Below, in pieces: positions 17,271-26,136 of a stretch of DNA of 64,000 nt; within the stretch, counting starts at the first letter, position 1, and every line of letters begins with the position of its first letter. The DNA comes from Piscibacillus sp052246295 (lineage in GTDB: Bacteria; Bacillota; Bacilli; Bacillales; Alkalibacillaceae): NCBI GenBank assembly GCA_052246295.1, contig JBQQCO010000018.1; one strand, written 5' to 3'. The notes under the pieces are model-generated. The model was not told where the DNA came from. It worked only from the letters and a program-made list of their open reading frames with translations, and did no database searches. The position numbers and the translations under genes are program-made.

Positions 17271-18722
17271 TTATATAGCATTCGCATATTCTACTTTACT
17301 TTTAGTCATCAAACTAACAACTACATAAACAACCAATGATATAAAGACTGGCAGTGTCACCGTGTGAACGCCTAATAAATTTCCAAAGGCTTCGTTGTAA
17401 AAATGAATGCCGATGTATGAACTGATTCCTGTCACCATCGACGCGATGGCTCCGTATTTATTTCCACTCTTCCAATAAAGCCCTAACACCACTGGCCAAA
17501 TGAAGGCTGCTTCTAGCCCACCAAAAGCAAATAGATTTAAGAAAATAATAAAGTCAGGTGGTTGCACCGCCATTACGAAGACGATGATTCCAATAATGGC
17601 TGTCACACTGAAGCTAATCTTTTCCACGTGTTTTCTCGTCGCTTCTGGTTTGATGTAATTAATATATACATCTTTTACGACTGAGGAACTGACTAATAGT
17701 AATAACGAATCGACTGTCGACATGATGGCTGCGAGTGGTGCGGCTAGAACAATACCGGCTAACCAACCTGGTAAGACTTCAAGTGCAATGAGCGGGATAA
17801 CTTGATCCGCCACCTCAATTCCTGGTAAAACGGGTCTCGCAAAGACACCGATTAAGTGCATGTTTAACATAATAAATCCGACCACTATGGTTCCGATGAT
17901 TAATGCGCGATGCATCGAGCGTGAATCTTTATATGACATCGCACGAACCGCTACTTGCGGAAGTCCAACGACACCTACCCCCACTAAAATCCAGAATGAC
18001 GTCACATACGCTGCGGATAAATTCCCGTCACTACCATAAGGTGTCACTAAATTAGGATTTTCCGTTCGTAAATCAGCAAAAATTTGGTCAAGTCCTCCAC
18101 CAGCAATCACGACCCCTATCAATAGGAGTAGCGTACCAAAGAACATGACGACACCTTGTAGAGTATCCGTAATGGATACGGCACGGAATCCACCGATAAT
18201 GACGTAGATCAGAACCGCTATCGCAAATATAAATAATGCTCCTATGTAGCTTAAGCCTGTAATGGATTGAATCAGGTATGCCCCGCCAATCCACTGGGCA
18301 GCCATAGCTGAAAATAGAAAGATAATAATACTTAGAGCTGCTAAGATCACAACGGTTTTACTTTCATACCTTCCTTTTAGAAAGTCCGTTAACGTAACCG
18401 CATTATAGCGCCTTGTGACAATCGCGAACTTTTTACCTAAAATAAGTAAAACAAAGTACCCTGTCGCGACCTGAGTCATCGCAAGCAACACCCAGCCAAG
18501 CCCAATACTGTAGGCTGCACCTGGTCCTCCCAAGAAGCTCGATGCACTTCCGTAAGTTGCCACCATCGTCATGGCAAGCACAAGCCCTCCAAGTTCACGA
18601 CTTCCAATAAAATAATCACTTAGAAATGATTTCGATGCTTTTAACTTTTTATTCGACCATATTCCAATAAGAAAAATAAGAGCTAAGAAAGCTAATAAAG
18701 GTATTAAAACATCCCAATTCAT
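17271..18722 (-). CDS. panF: Sodium/pantothenate symporter
   Basis: A solute:sodium symporter of 483 residues with about 13 TM helices. Family features include the N-terminal DYFIGSRELGGLVLAMTMVATYGSASSFLGGPG motif (around residues 36-68), the Na+-site region and the AAPLAAIMSTVDSLLLLVSSSVVKD signature. The GSRELGG and AMTMVATYGSASSF stretches are typical for PanF rather than PutP. It should import pantothenate for coenzyme A synthesis. It overlaps yhdT by 4 nt, a pairing known from many genomes, so the two are co-transcribed. Confidence 0.88.
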   Translation of the reverse strand: MNWDVLIPLLAFLALIFLIGIWSNKKLKASKSFLSDYFIGSRELGGLVLAMTMVATYGSASSFLGGPGAAYSIGLGWVLLAMTQVATGYFVLLILGKKFAIVTRRYNAVTLTDFLKGRYESKTVVILAALSIIIFLFSAMAAQWIGGAYLIQSITGLSYIGALFIFAIAVLIYVIIGGFRAVSITDTLQGVVMFFGTLLLLIGVVIAGGGLDQIFADLRTENPNLVTPYGSDGNLSAAYVTSFWILVGVGVVGLPQVAVRAMSYKDSRSMHRALIIGTIVVGFIMLNMHLIGVFARPVLPGIEVADQVIPLIALEVLPGWLAGIVLAAPLAAIMSTVDSLLLLVSSSVVKDVYINYIKPEATRKHVEKISFSVTAIIGIIVFVMAVQPPDFIIFLNLFAFGGLEAAFIWPVVLGLYWKSGNKYGAIASMVTGISSYIGIHFYNEAFGNLLGVHTVTLPVFISLVVYVVVSLMTKSKVEYANAI

Positions 18723-18997
18723 TCTGTCTGTTCCTCCTCTCGGTCATCTAGAGGAACATCTGTTAATAAAAATTTAACCGTTAAAGTTACCAGCACAACC
18801 ATCACAAGAAAACCAATGATACAGCTCCAGAAGAACCATGCTGGGAATCCGAAAATATAAGAATATTCTTCAGGAGACTTGTTACCTAAACCATACGCAA
18901 AGCCGTACCACCATAGGATATTAATCAAGGCCAGCACGACACCAATGAGCGCTTCACGATGAGCAATCTGAAAGCGCAGGTCCTTTCTCATATCCAT
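18719..18997 (-). CDS. yhdT: YhdT family membrane protein, PanF partner
   Basis: A 92-residue protein with two TM helices (about 18-38 and 52-76) and an acidic tail. The motif WWYGFAYGLG followed by YIFGFPAWFFWSCI is characteristic of the YhdT/DUF997 family, which is almost always encoded upstream of panF. Its stop overlaps the panF start (ATGA type), indicating translational coupling. A role as a small subunit or assembly factor of the symporter is assumed from context only. GGGGAGGA precedes the ATG. Confidence 0.85.
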   Translation of the reverse strand: MDMRKDLRFQIAHREALIGVVLALINILWWYGFAYGLGNKSPEEYSYIFGFPAWFFWSCIIGFLVMVVLVTLTVKFLLTDVPLDDREEEQTE

Positions 18998-19141
18998 TCC
19001 TCCCCTTTTGTCTGACTACATTATATCACGGAAACCGAAGTATTAAAGTGTAAGATTTCGCCTGAGACACGATTGTATAGTACAATTCGGGTTAGAGATT
19101 AATTGTAATAGATTGAGAAATGGTGCCAACAAAACAATTGT

Positions 19142-19305
19142 TTTATTATCTAATTTTGAAGTTTATTATCTAAATCACGCGGTTTATTATCTATTTTTAA
19201 AATTTATTATCTAAAATGAGCAATTTATTATCTATTTTTTGTATTTTTTATCTAAAATGCACAATTTATTATCTAATTTTTTGATTTATTATCTAAAACG
19301 CAGCA
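19142..19305. repeat. Array A: eight TTTATTATCTA units at alternating 20/21-bp spacing
   Basis: Units begin at 19142, 19162, 19183, 19203, 19224, 19244, 19265 and 19285, so spacing strictly alternates 20 and 21 bp (41-bp dimer). Each unit has the 11-bp core TTTATTATCTA (one with TTTTTTATCTA) and a variable 9-10 bp tail. Tails of the longer class resemble one another (AAATGAGCAA, AAATGCACAA, AAACGCAGCA). It lies between the divergent genes yhdT and the MoxR-type ATPase, and fills most of the 18998-19359 gap. It has no open reading frame. Confidence 0.92.
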
Positions 19306-19359
19306 GAAAGCACGCACGGCAACCTAGAAAGCATCCGCTAATTGCGAAAGGAGTCCACA

Positions 19360-20241
19360 ATGAATATCACAAAAGAGTTACCACAAAACATCACAAAACT
19401 AATTGACCAATATAAACTAACGAACGAAACTAACTTTGATCATCTAATTGGAAAAGGCGGCTATATCCCACAAAACGATGATGTTCTTATCGACCTCATT
19501 GTCGCTATTGCTCAAGGGAAAAATATTTTACTTAAAGGGCCAACTGGATCAGGTAAAACCAAGCTTGCTGAAACCTTATCTGCCCTGTTCAACCAACCAT
19601 TGTTCAGCGTCAACTGCTCGGTGGATTTAGATGTAGAAAGTTTTGTCGGGTTTAAAACAATTGACTACAAAGACGGCAACCAGGTCATTGATTTTGTGCC
19701 TGGCCCACTCGTTCAAGCGATGAAAAATGGGCATTTTTTATATATTGATGAAATAAATATGGCTAAGCCTGAGACGCTTCCAGTGATCAACGGGGTGCTC
19801 GATTACCGTCGTCAGATCACGAACCCGCTCACGAATGAAGTGCTCACGGCCAAAGAAGGCTTTAATGTAATCGCCGCAATTAACGAAGGGTACATCGGAA
19901 CGACACGTCTAAACGAAGCTCTTAAAAACCGCTTCATTGTCATTGATGTCTCATACCTTCAAGGTGAACAGCTTAAAGACCTTATTAAAAATCAAACAAA
20001 CTTAAACGACGACAAACTCATTAATCAGTTTGTTCAGCTATCACAAGATTTGATTTCCGCAACTGAGCAAGGTAAGGTTTCGGAGGATGCGGCTAGTATT
20101 CGTGCGTTACTCGATGCTTGTGATTTAAGTGAGATGATTCCACCTAAGCGTGCGATCCAACGTGCGATTACGGATAAATTAGAAGATGATCGGGAAAAAG
20201 ATGTCGTTCGAAACTTAGCGGATATGTTGTTTAGATCTTAG
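19360..20241 (+). CDS. yojN: MoxR-type AAA+ ATPase (YojN-like)
   Basis: A 293-residue AAA+ protein with Walker A GPTGSGKTKLAE (near residue 62), Walker B FLYIDEINMAKPETL, sensor 1 VIAAINEGY and a downstream NRFIVIDVSYL arginine-finger region. This is the MoxR/CobS/NorQ arrangement, working with a vWA partner to remodel or insert metal into target enzymes. I start it at ATG 19360 after AAAGGAG. The vWA gene follows 9 nt downstream, as yojN-yojO in B. subtilis. The target enzyme is not apparent here; no nitric oxide reductase or cobaltochelatase gene is nearby. Confidence 0.82.
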   Translation: MNITKELPQNITKLIDQYKLTNETNFDHLIGKGGYIPQNDDVLIDLIVAIAQGKNILLKGPTGSGKTKLAETLSALFNQPLFSVNCSVDLDVESFVGFKTIDYKDGNQVIDFVPGPLVQAMKNGHFLYIDEINMAKPETLPVINGVLDYRRQITNPLTNEVLTAKEGFNVIAAINEGYIGTTRLNEALKNRFIVIDVSYLQGEQLKDLIKNQTNLNDDKLINQFVQLSQDLISATEQGKVSEDAASIRALLDACDLSEMIPPKRAIQRAITDKLEDDREKDVVRNLADMLFRS

Positions 20242-20250
20242 GAGGTTCTT

Positions 20251-22158
20251 ATGAAGTTTGATAAGTCGATTGTCGATGCGAAGCGTTTTACGGAGCTACA
20301 GGACTTAGCCTCTGTTTTGTCAAAAGTTCCTGACCTAGAGTTTGACTATCAATATGGTCACTACGTCAATGTGAAAGACCGAAAGATTTCAGCAAGCCAC
20401 TTCTGGGATTATTTTAGTGAAGAGGAACGGCATGCGGGGTACAAAACAGACGTTTGGCTTAGGGCTCTTGGAACGATGACACAAACGAACTTGATAGTTG
20501 TTAACGAGTTTAACGATTTTATTGAAGAGTCCACCATTCCTAATTTTGCAACAGAGCTATTTACGTTATTAGAAGACTTAAGGTTAGAGGAGTTCATCCG
20601 CACAACACGCGTGGGCACCGTCTCATTTTTCCAAACACGACACCAAGCCTACAGACGTTATTTTAAAACGCAACTACAAACGAACGTCACGCGTAATTAC
20701 CCGACCGATGAATTGTTTTGTATGATTTATTTAAAGTTAACGTCGAATTCTCCTTTCGAGTCGTTTACGTATGCAAATCAAAGTCAAAAGGACACTTTAG
20801 AAAAGCTACAGCCCTACCTTTTTGAGTCATTTGAAGCTAAATCATCACGTGAGATTGTGGGTTTAACTATGAAAATGGTTTCGTGTATTCAAGACGATTA
20901 TCAGGATGCGGTGAATCGCTATTTTGTTTTGCCAATTAAACATGAAGCTGAATTTCAGAACGATTTATTGTTTGATGAATTGATGAGAACCGACCCACTT
21001 TCGAATGATGACCAAGAGGATGTTATCGACGAAGATGAAGTCATGGATGAAAAGATTGAAACCTGGCATCGTGAAAATGAAAATAGTGACAGGTCACAAA
21101 GCTTCTTGAGATATGAACTTGATCAAGGAACCAAATCGAATATCTTAGGTGACGGGGCGCGTGAAACTGAAGAAGGCGATCAAGCCATGGCGAGTGTGCA
21201 AGGCTTTTCATCTGAAAGCCAAGAATACGATTATTCTGATTTAGAAAACTTAGATGAAAAGAAAGAGCAAAAGGCTGGAGAAACAGGGCGTTATGGAAAA
21301 GATAACCTTAAAGCGACAAAGCATGACGTAGACCCTTCTTCTCCTTCCATTGATGATGTCCATCAATATGAAGAGATCGTCAGGGACGTTCAAGCGGAAA
21401 AATTAAAACTAAAGCGAACGATTGACCAAGCATTAGAGCATAAGCAAAATGCGGCGCGAAATCACCTCATTTCAGGGCGATTGTCCAAAAAACAACTTCT
21501 GCCTTTAATCATTGACGATGATCCACGCGTTTTTTATAAAAAGGACCAAGAGTCAAAAGACATTGATGCGGTGTTCACCTTGCTCATTGATTGCTCTGCC
21601 TCCATGATGAACAAAATGGCTGAAACGAAAAAAGCCGCTGTCTTGTTCCATGAAGTTCTAAAAGAGCTAAAAATCCCTCATGGCATCATTGGCTTTTGGG
21701 AAGACGGCTTTGAATCAGACGATCAGCAGCAACCTAACTATTTTCATAAAGTTATTCATCATCAAGACTCACTCGATCCAAAGTCAGGCCCTGAAATATT
21801 GCAGTTAGAGCCTCAAGAAGATAACCGTGATGGGTTCAGCATACGTGTAGCTGCTGAGGAACTGATGCAGTATCAAGCAGAACATCAAGTATTGCTAGTC
21901 TTCTCAGATGGTGAACCTTCCGCTTTCAACTATATTGAGAATGGCATCATCGACACACATGACGCCGTCCTAAATGCACGCAAGAAGGGCCTTGATGTCA
22001 TCGGTGTTTTCTTATCTGAAGATCCAATTACCGAAGTAGAAGAATTACTCATGAAAAACATTTATGGACGTGAGCATCTGTTAGTTCAGGGGCTAGAAGA
22101 GTTGCCAGATGCGTTGTCGTTTTTATTAAGGAAAATTTTAATTTCGGCTATAAAATAA
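20251..22158 (+). CDS. yojO: vWA domain protein, partner of MoxR ATPase (YojO-like)
   Basis: A 635-residue cytosolic protein. Residues 1-240 form a helical region typical of CobT/NorD-like proteins. Residues 240-400 are very acidic and low-complexity (DDQEDVIDEDEVMDEKIE). The C-terminal 190 residues are a von Willebrand A domain with the MIDAS motif DCSAS (VFTLLIDCSASMMNKMAE) and later LLVFSDGEPSAF. The partner ATPase is immediately upstream. By analogy with NorQ-NorD, the pair may act as a metallochaperone machine. AGGAGG stands 6 nt before the ATG. A strong terminator follows directly. Confidence 0.82.
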   Translation: MKFDKSIVDAKRFTELQDLASVLSKVPDLEFDYQYGHYVNVKDRKISASHFWDYFSEEERHAGYKTDVWLRALGTMTQTNLIVVNEFNDFIEESTIPNFATELFTLLEDLRLEEFIRTTRVGTVSFFQTRHQAYRRYFKTQLQTNVTRNYPTDELFCMIYLKLTSNSPFESFTYANQSQKDTLEKLQPYLFESFEAKSSREIVGLTMKMVSCIQDDYQDAVNRYFVLPIKHEAEFQNDLLFDELMRTDPLSNDDQEDVIDEDEVMDEKIETWHRENENSDRSQSFLRYELDQGTKSNILGDGARETEEGDQAMASVQGFSSESQEYDYSDLENLDEKKEQKAGETGRYGKDNLKATKHDVDPSSPSIDDVHQYEEIVRDVQAEKLKLKRTIDQALEHKQNAARNHLISGRLSKKQLLPLIIDDDPRVFYKKDQESKDIDAVFTLLIDCSASMMNKMAETKKAAVLFHEVLKELKIPHGIIGFWEDGFESDDQQQPNYFHKVIHHQDSLDPKSGPEILQLEPQEDNRDGFSIRVAAEELMQYQAEHQVLLVFSDGEPSAFNYIENGIIDTHDAVLNARKKGLDVIGVFLSEDPITEVEELLMKNIYGREHLLVQGLEELPDALSFLLRKILISAIK

Positions 22159-22200
22159 AAAAGCACGGAACACTCGATAATCGATGTTCCGTGCTTTTTT
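22157..22200 (+). terminator. Terminator of the yojNO-like operon
   Basis: AAAAAAGCACGGAACA pairs perfectly with TGTTCCGTGCTTTTTT around a 12-nt loop that itself pairs (TCGATAATCGA). The A-run and T-run make it usable in both directions. It directly abuts array B. Confidence 0.92.
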
Positions 22201-22203
22201 TAA

Positions 22204-22350
22204 ACTTGACGTAAAATTAAAGAAACTTGACGATAATATCCGAAAAGTTTACGTTAATCCTAAAAAAGTTGACGATAATTTTAAAAAACTTGCCGTAAAA
22301 AACGAAAAAGTTGACGTAAATGACGCAAAACTTGCCGTATAAGCCCTCAA
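22204..22350. repeat. Array B: seven 21-bp units, core ACTTGACG
   Basis: Units start at 22204, 22225, 22246, 22267, 22288, 22309 and 22330: exactly 21 bp each. The core is A(C/G)TT(G/T)(A/C)CG followed by (T/A)(A/T)A and an A-rich end, so A-tracts are phased at about two helical turns. It lies between two convergent genes (vWA gene and putP). Internal variation is high outside the core, so spacing is better conserved than sequence. Confidence 0.9.
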
Positions 22351-22356
22351 ACCCAC

Positions 22357-23811
22357 TTACGATACATGCTCAACGGCGCCTGTTTCCTCTTTTTCATCAG
22401 GCATGAGGTAACTGAACAGTATACCGAATGCGGCTGCGATAAAGAAAGTTGTAAAGCGTGATGTCATCATCTCTTCAAGTGGCGTGCTGATCCAAACAAT
22501 CGTAGAAATTAACCCTGCTAAGATTGTTGCAATGACACCTGCACTTGAGTACTTTTTCCAGAAGAAGGTCATTAAGATGGCTGGAGATAATGTACATCCG
22601 ACACCGGCCCACGCCCAGCTAACAACCAGATACAATAATGAATCAGAGACTAAGGCGATAATCATTCCGATAAGACCGAACACTAGTACAGAGAAGCGTG
22701 ATAGCCATAGCAGTTGCTTTTCAGTTAGTTGAAAGCCTAATGCTTTATGGATAATATCTTCACTGACAGATCCAGTTACAACTAATAGCTGCGAGTTTGC
22801 TGTTGTAATGATAGCTGCTAAGATTCCAGCTAATAGAATACCAGCAATCCAGTTTGGCGTTAATTGTAGAATCATTGTTGGCAATATCGTTTCAACATCA
22901 GCAAACGAGCCTTGCTGATACATCGCAATCGCGGTAATCCCGATCATAAAGGCACCACCGTAAGCAAGAATCGTCCAGACAATCGCGACAATAGTTCCTT
23001 GACGCACTTCCTTTTCATTCTTTAATGCCATAAAACGAGCACTTAATTGCGGCTGTCCACCTAAGAAACCAAAGAACCATGCAAAATTACTAAAGAATAA
23101 GACACCTAATGAGAATCCAGTTAGCCCACCAAACCACGAATCAAACGAACTTCCGGCTGTTGTTAATGATTGGGAAATCGATAAATCGTTCGCATTAATA
23201 TAGAATAATGCCAGAATTGGTAAAACAACTAGTGTGATGACCATCATGACACTTTGGATCATATCGGTCCATACAACTGAAATGAATCCACCTCCGAACG
23301 CGATTAAAATGATGATCACCGTCGCAATAATAATCCCAACAGTTGGAGGTAAGTCGAACGTAATTAAAAACATCTTTCCGGCACCTGCCATTTGGGCTCC
23401 TACATAGAACATTAAAAATCCAGCGATCAGCGTCCCAGCTAGCCAACGAATCAGTTTCGCCTTTTGACCGAAACGTTTCGCTAAATAATCGGGGAGCGTT
23501 AGCGCGTTATACTTGTCTGTTTCTTCCATAAATTTTTTCGCTAAGAATAACCAAGCAAAAATAATACCAAGTGCTATTCCTACCGCTACCCAAATTCCTG
23601 ATAGTCCTGAAGCAAATACGAACCCCGTAAAACCTAATAACAACCACGCGGACTCCCCAGTCGCACGTTCAGAAAAGGCTAGCGCCCAGCCCGGTAGTTT
23701 TTTACCACCAAGAAGAAAATCATTTTGCGTCTTACTTTGTTTACTGTAGATGTAACCAATCCCCAGTATAATCAAACAGTAAATGATAAACTCGGTTAGT
23801 ATAATCCCCAT
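22357..23811 (-). CDS. putP: Sodium/proline symporter (PutP/OpuE type)
   Basis: A solute:sodium symporter of about 484 residues and 13 TM helices. Diagnostic stretches are FLLGGKKLPGWALAFSERATGESAWLLLGFTG near the N-terminus, GGGFISVVWTDMIQSVMM, FLGGQPQLSARFMALKNEKE, and ILAAIITTANSQLLVVTGSVSED, all typical of PutP-like proline transporters. I choose ATG 23811 (MGIILTEFI) because GGAGGG lies 7 nt before it. It is the last gene of a three-gene operon, 16 nt after the ornithine-cyclodeaminase-like gene. Proline or a related imino acid is therefore the likely substrate of the operon's enzymes. Confidence 0.87.
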   Translation of the reverse strand: MGIILTEFIIYCLIILGIGYIYSKQSKTQNDFLLGGKKLPGWALAFSERATGESAWLLLGFTGFVFASGLSGIWVAVGIALGIIFAWLFLAKKFMEETDKYNALTLPDYLAKRFGQKAKLIRWLAGTLIAGFLMFYVGAQMAGAGKMFLITFDLPPTVGIIIATVIIILIAFGGGFISVVWTDMIQSVMMVITLVVLPILALFYINANDLSISQSLTTAGSSFDSWFGGLTGFSLGVLFFSNFAWFFGFLGGQPQLSARFMALKNEKEVRQGTIVAIVWTILAYGGAFMIGITAIAMYQQGSFADVETILPTMILQLTPNWIAGILLAGILAAIITTANSQLLVVTGSVSEDIIHKALGFQLTEKQLLWLSRFSVLVFGLIGMIIALVSDSLLYLVVSWAWAGVGCTLSPAILMTFFWKKYSSAGVIATILAGLISTIVWISTPLEEMMTSRFTTFFIAAAFGILFSYLMPDEKEETGAVEHVS

Positions 23812-23827
23812 CGTATCCCTCCAAATT

Positions 23828-24793
23828 TTATAATTCCGTCCCAACGTTTAATTCTGTCGATCGCTCGTATATATCTGATGCGACGACAACATCAAACAAC
23901 GCCATACCAGTGGACTTGAAGATCACACTCCCTTCTTCATAATTGAATTGTTCGGGTTTCATTTCTAGCTTGATGACTTCTGAAAATGGTTGAATGCCAG
24001 ATTCATCATAGAGTCCATTTTTAATAGGATTAATAACATCTCCTGATTCTTTTTTCGCATCGTGAGAATCTATATAAAAAGCTTGAGCTGAACTAAATAA
24101 CGCATTTGGAAACTCTTGCATCGTTGGTTGGAAAGAGCCTACACCAATGACCAGCTTGCCATGGTAGAGTGAATCGTCTTTTGGTAGGACAGGTGTTTTA
24201 GAAGTTGTGGCGGTTATAATGATATCGGCTTTCTGAACAGCGTAGTCTGTAGATTGGCAAATATGAAAGCGAGTTGTACTACTTACGTGAGGCCTAAGTT
24301 TTTCTATGAAATCTGGAATTTTATGAATCGAGCGGTTATACAAATAGATATCTTGGATGTTTCGCTCAGAACAAGCCGCTAACGTTTGGTAATACCCTTG
24401 TACACCAGTGCCAATCACAGCTAGCGACCGGGCATTTTGCTTGGCTAAATGTCTAACTGCAGACCCTCCAATTGCTCCGGTTCTTAATCCTGTCAAAAAT
24501 CCACCATCCATAATCGATTGGATGGAGCCGTTGTCATGGTCATTGAGAATAACCAGACTATGCAATGTCGGTAACGTCTTATTGTTCGGAAAAGATGTGA
24601 CCAGCTTCGTCCCGATACTACTATCCGACATACAAGGCATCAGGATTAACGTATTGTCACCATCTTGTATTTGACTGCGTGTAGGCATCTCAAAAGACCC
24701 TTTGTCATATACACGATAAGATTCATCGATCGCGTCAATGACATCTGACATCGTCACGCATTTCCAGATGGCTTCTTCATTTAAATATTTCAT
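23828..24793 (-). CDS. Ornithine cyclodeaminase / mu-crystallin family enzyme
   Basis: A 321-residue NAD(P)-dependent enzyme. The Rossmann fingerprint is LAVIGTGVQGYYQTLAAC (about residues 123-140), preceded by GGFLTGLRTGAIGGSAVRHLAKQ, the conserved substrate-arginine segment, and followed by VIGVGSFQPTMQEFP. In this family, activities include ornithine cyclodeaminase and reduction of cyclic imines such as pyrroline-2-carboxylate. With an FAD amino-acid oxidase upstream and a proline symporter downstream, a role in handling an imine intermediate is plausible; the exact reaction cannot be read from sequence. AAGGAGGAAAATC precedes the ATG. Confidence 0.8.
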   Translation of the reverse strand: MKYLNEEAIWKCVTMSDVIDAIDESYRVYDKGSFEMPTRSQIQDGDNTLILMPCMSDSSIGTKLVTSFPNNKTLPTLHSLVILNDHDNGSIQSIMDGGFLTGLRTGAIGGSAVRHLAKQNARSLAVIGTGVQGYYQTLAACSERNIQDIYLYNRSIHKIPDFIEKLRPHVSSTTRFHICQSTDYAVQKADIIITATTSKTPVLPKDDSLYHGKLVIGVGSFQPTMQEFPNALFSSAQAFYIDSHDAKKESGDVINPIKNGLYDESGIQPFSEVIKLEMKPEQFNYEEGSVIFKSTGMALFDVVVASDIYERSTELNVGTEL

Positions 24794-24805
24794 GATTTTC
24801 CTCCT

Positions 24806-25972
24806 TTAAACAACTGCTCCTTCAATCACCAATTCGTTCATCGCAAATCTCTCAAACCTCAATGGAGATAAATCAATCGTCTCGTATCGACCTTTCATAA
24901 TAAGTTCTGCTAACCCCTGGCCAACAGCTGGGGCTTGTTGCATCCCGTGACCGCTAAACCCGCAAGCCATGTAGTAGCCTGATAGTTCAGGATGTTCACC
25001 AATAATAGCATTTTGATCCTTCGTGTTATGACTATACATCCCAGCCCAGCCGCTTATAATTTTCGCTCGTTCAAAATTTGGTATGCGATTGGCTAAAATA
25101 GGCCAAAGTGTTTCTTCGAAAAATGATCGCTTCCAAGTGAAATCAATGCCTGGCTTTACTTTTTCAGAGTAGCCCGATATAAAACTGTCACCTTCGTGTC
25201 TGAAGTAAACACCTGAAGGATCAACAGTTAGTGGTAAAGGTTTCTCCAATGGTTCAGCGGCGTCAAATTGAATAATTTGACGTTTTAGCGGAATAACCGG
25301 AATCGGATAACCACTATTTTTACTAATGATTGGTGCCCATGGTCCAGCACTATTGATCACCTTAGGGGCTTTATATAACATACCGTCTTTTGTCACGACA
25401 CCCGTTACGCGACCTGCTTCCTCATGAATGGAATAAATCTCATCGTAAATATAGTGCGCCCCAAGTTCCTTTGCCTTTTTCACATAACCTTGCATAACCG
25501 AATAAGGATCCAAATAGCCATCTTCTCCACAATATAATCCGCCTGTTAAGTCGTTCGAATTTACCTCAGGTATAATTCGTTTTAACTCATCAGCTTCTAG
25601 AATCTCTGATGGCACACCATATTTCCGTTGTAAGTTGGCTTGATTTTCTAACTCCTTCATCGTTTCTTTTTGAGCTAAAAATAAATAACCTCTTTGTTGA
25701 AAATCAATTTCAGCTCTTTCGCCATCTACTGTCATATCTTCTGGAAATGTTTTATATTTTTTCAAGCTATAACGACTGATTTGAATGTTAATGTCCGTTG
25801 TGAATAGCTGTCTGATTCCGCCAGCACTTCTAGGGGTTGAGGCAAATTCATATAAGCGATCCTTTTCAAAAATCGTTATATCACCTTGATAACCTTCGTT
25901 TAATAAATGGTAGGCAATACTTGACCCAATCACACCGCCACCAATAATAATGAGATCCGTTTTTTGTTCCAT
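24806..25972 (-). CDS. FAD-dependent amino-acid oxidoreductase (DAO family)
   Basis: A 388-residue flavoprotein. The dinucleotide motif LIIIGGGVIGSSIAYHLL is at residues 7-24. Further family motifs are TPRSAGGIRQLF (FAD contact), KVINSAGPWAP, and the C-terminal GFSGHGMQQAPAVGQGLAELI. It belongs with sarcosine oxidase beta, glycine oxidase and D-amino-acid/proline dehydrogenases. It is first in the operon with the cyclodeaminase-like gene (12 nt) and putP, and is divergent from a PucR/CdaR-like regulator. Oxidation of a secondary or D-amino acid to an imine, later reduced by the downstream enzyme, is my inference. AAGGGGGTTCAC precedes the ATG. Confidence 0.8.
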   Translation of the reverse strand: MEQKTDLIIIGGGVIGSSIAYHLLNEGYQGDITIFEKDRLYEFASTPRSAGGIRQLFTTDINIQISRYSLKKYKTFPEDMTVDGERAEIDFQQRGYLFLAQKETMKELENQANLQRKYGVPSEILEADELKRIIPEVNSNDLTGGLYCGEDGYLDPYSVMQGYVKKAKELGAHYIYDEIYSIHEEAGRVTGVVTKDGMLYKAPKVINSAGPWAPIISKNSGYPIPVIPLKRQIIQFDAAEPLEKPLPLTVDPSGVYFRHEGDSFISGYSEKVKPGIDFTWKRSFFEETLWPILANRIPNFERAKIISGWAGMYSHNTKDQNAIIGEHPELSGYYMACGFSGHGMQQAPAVGQGLAELIMKGRYETIDLSPLRFERFAMNELVIEGAVV

Positions 25973-26136
25973 TGTGAACCCCCTTTAAGTTATAATCTAA
26001 ATATTCTGATTGTATTAAACTTACACTCTCCCCCTATTAATATCTATATATAAAGTCAACAGAAAAATCCCTCGAATATATGCGAAAGGGACTCATAAAA
26101 TTATGATAGAATTGAAGAAAGCAGCCATTAAGAGGG

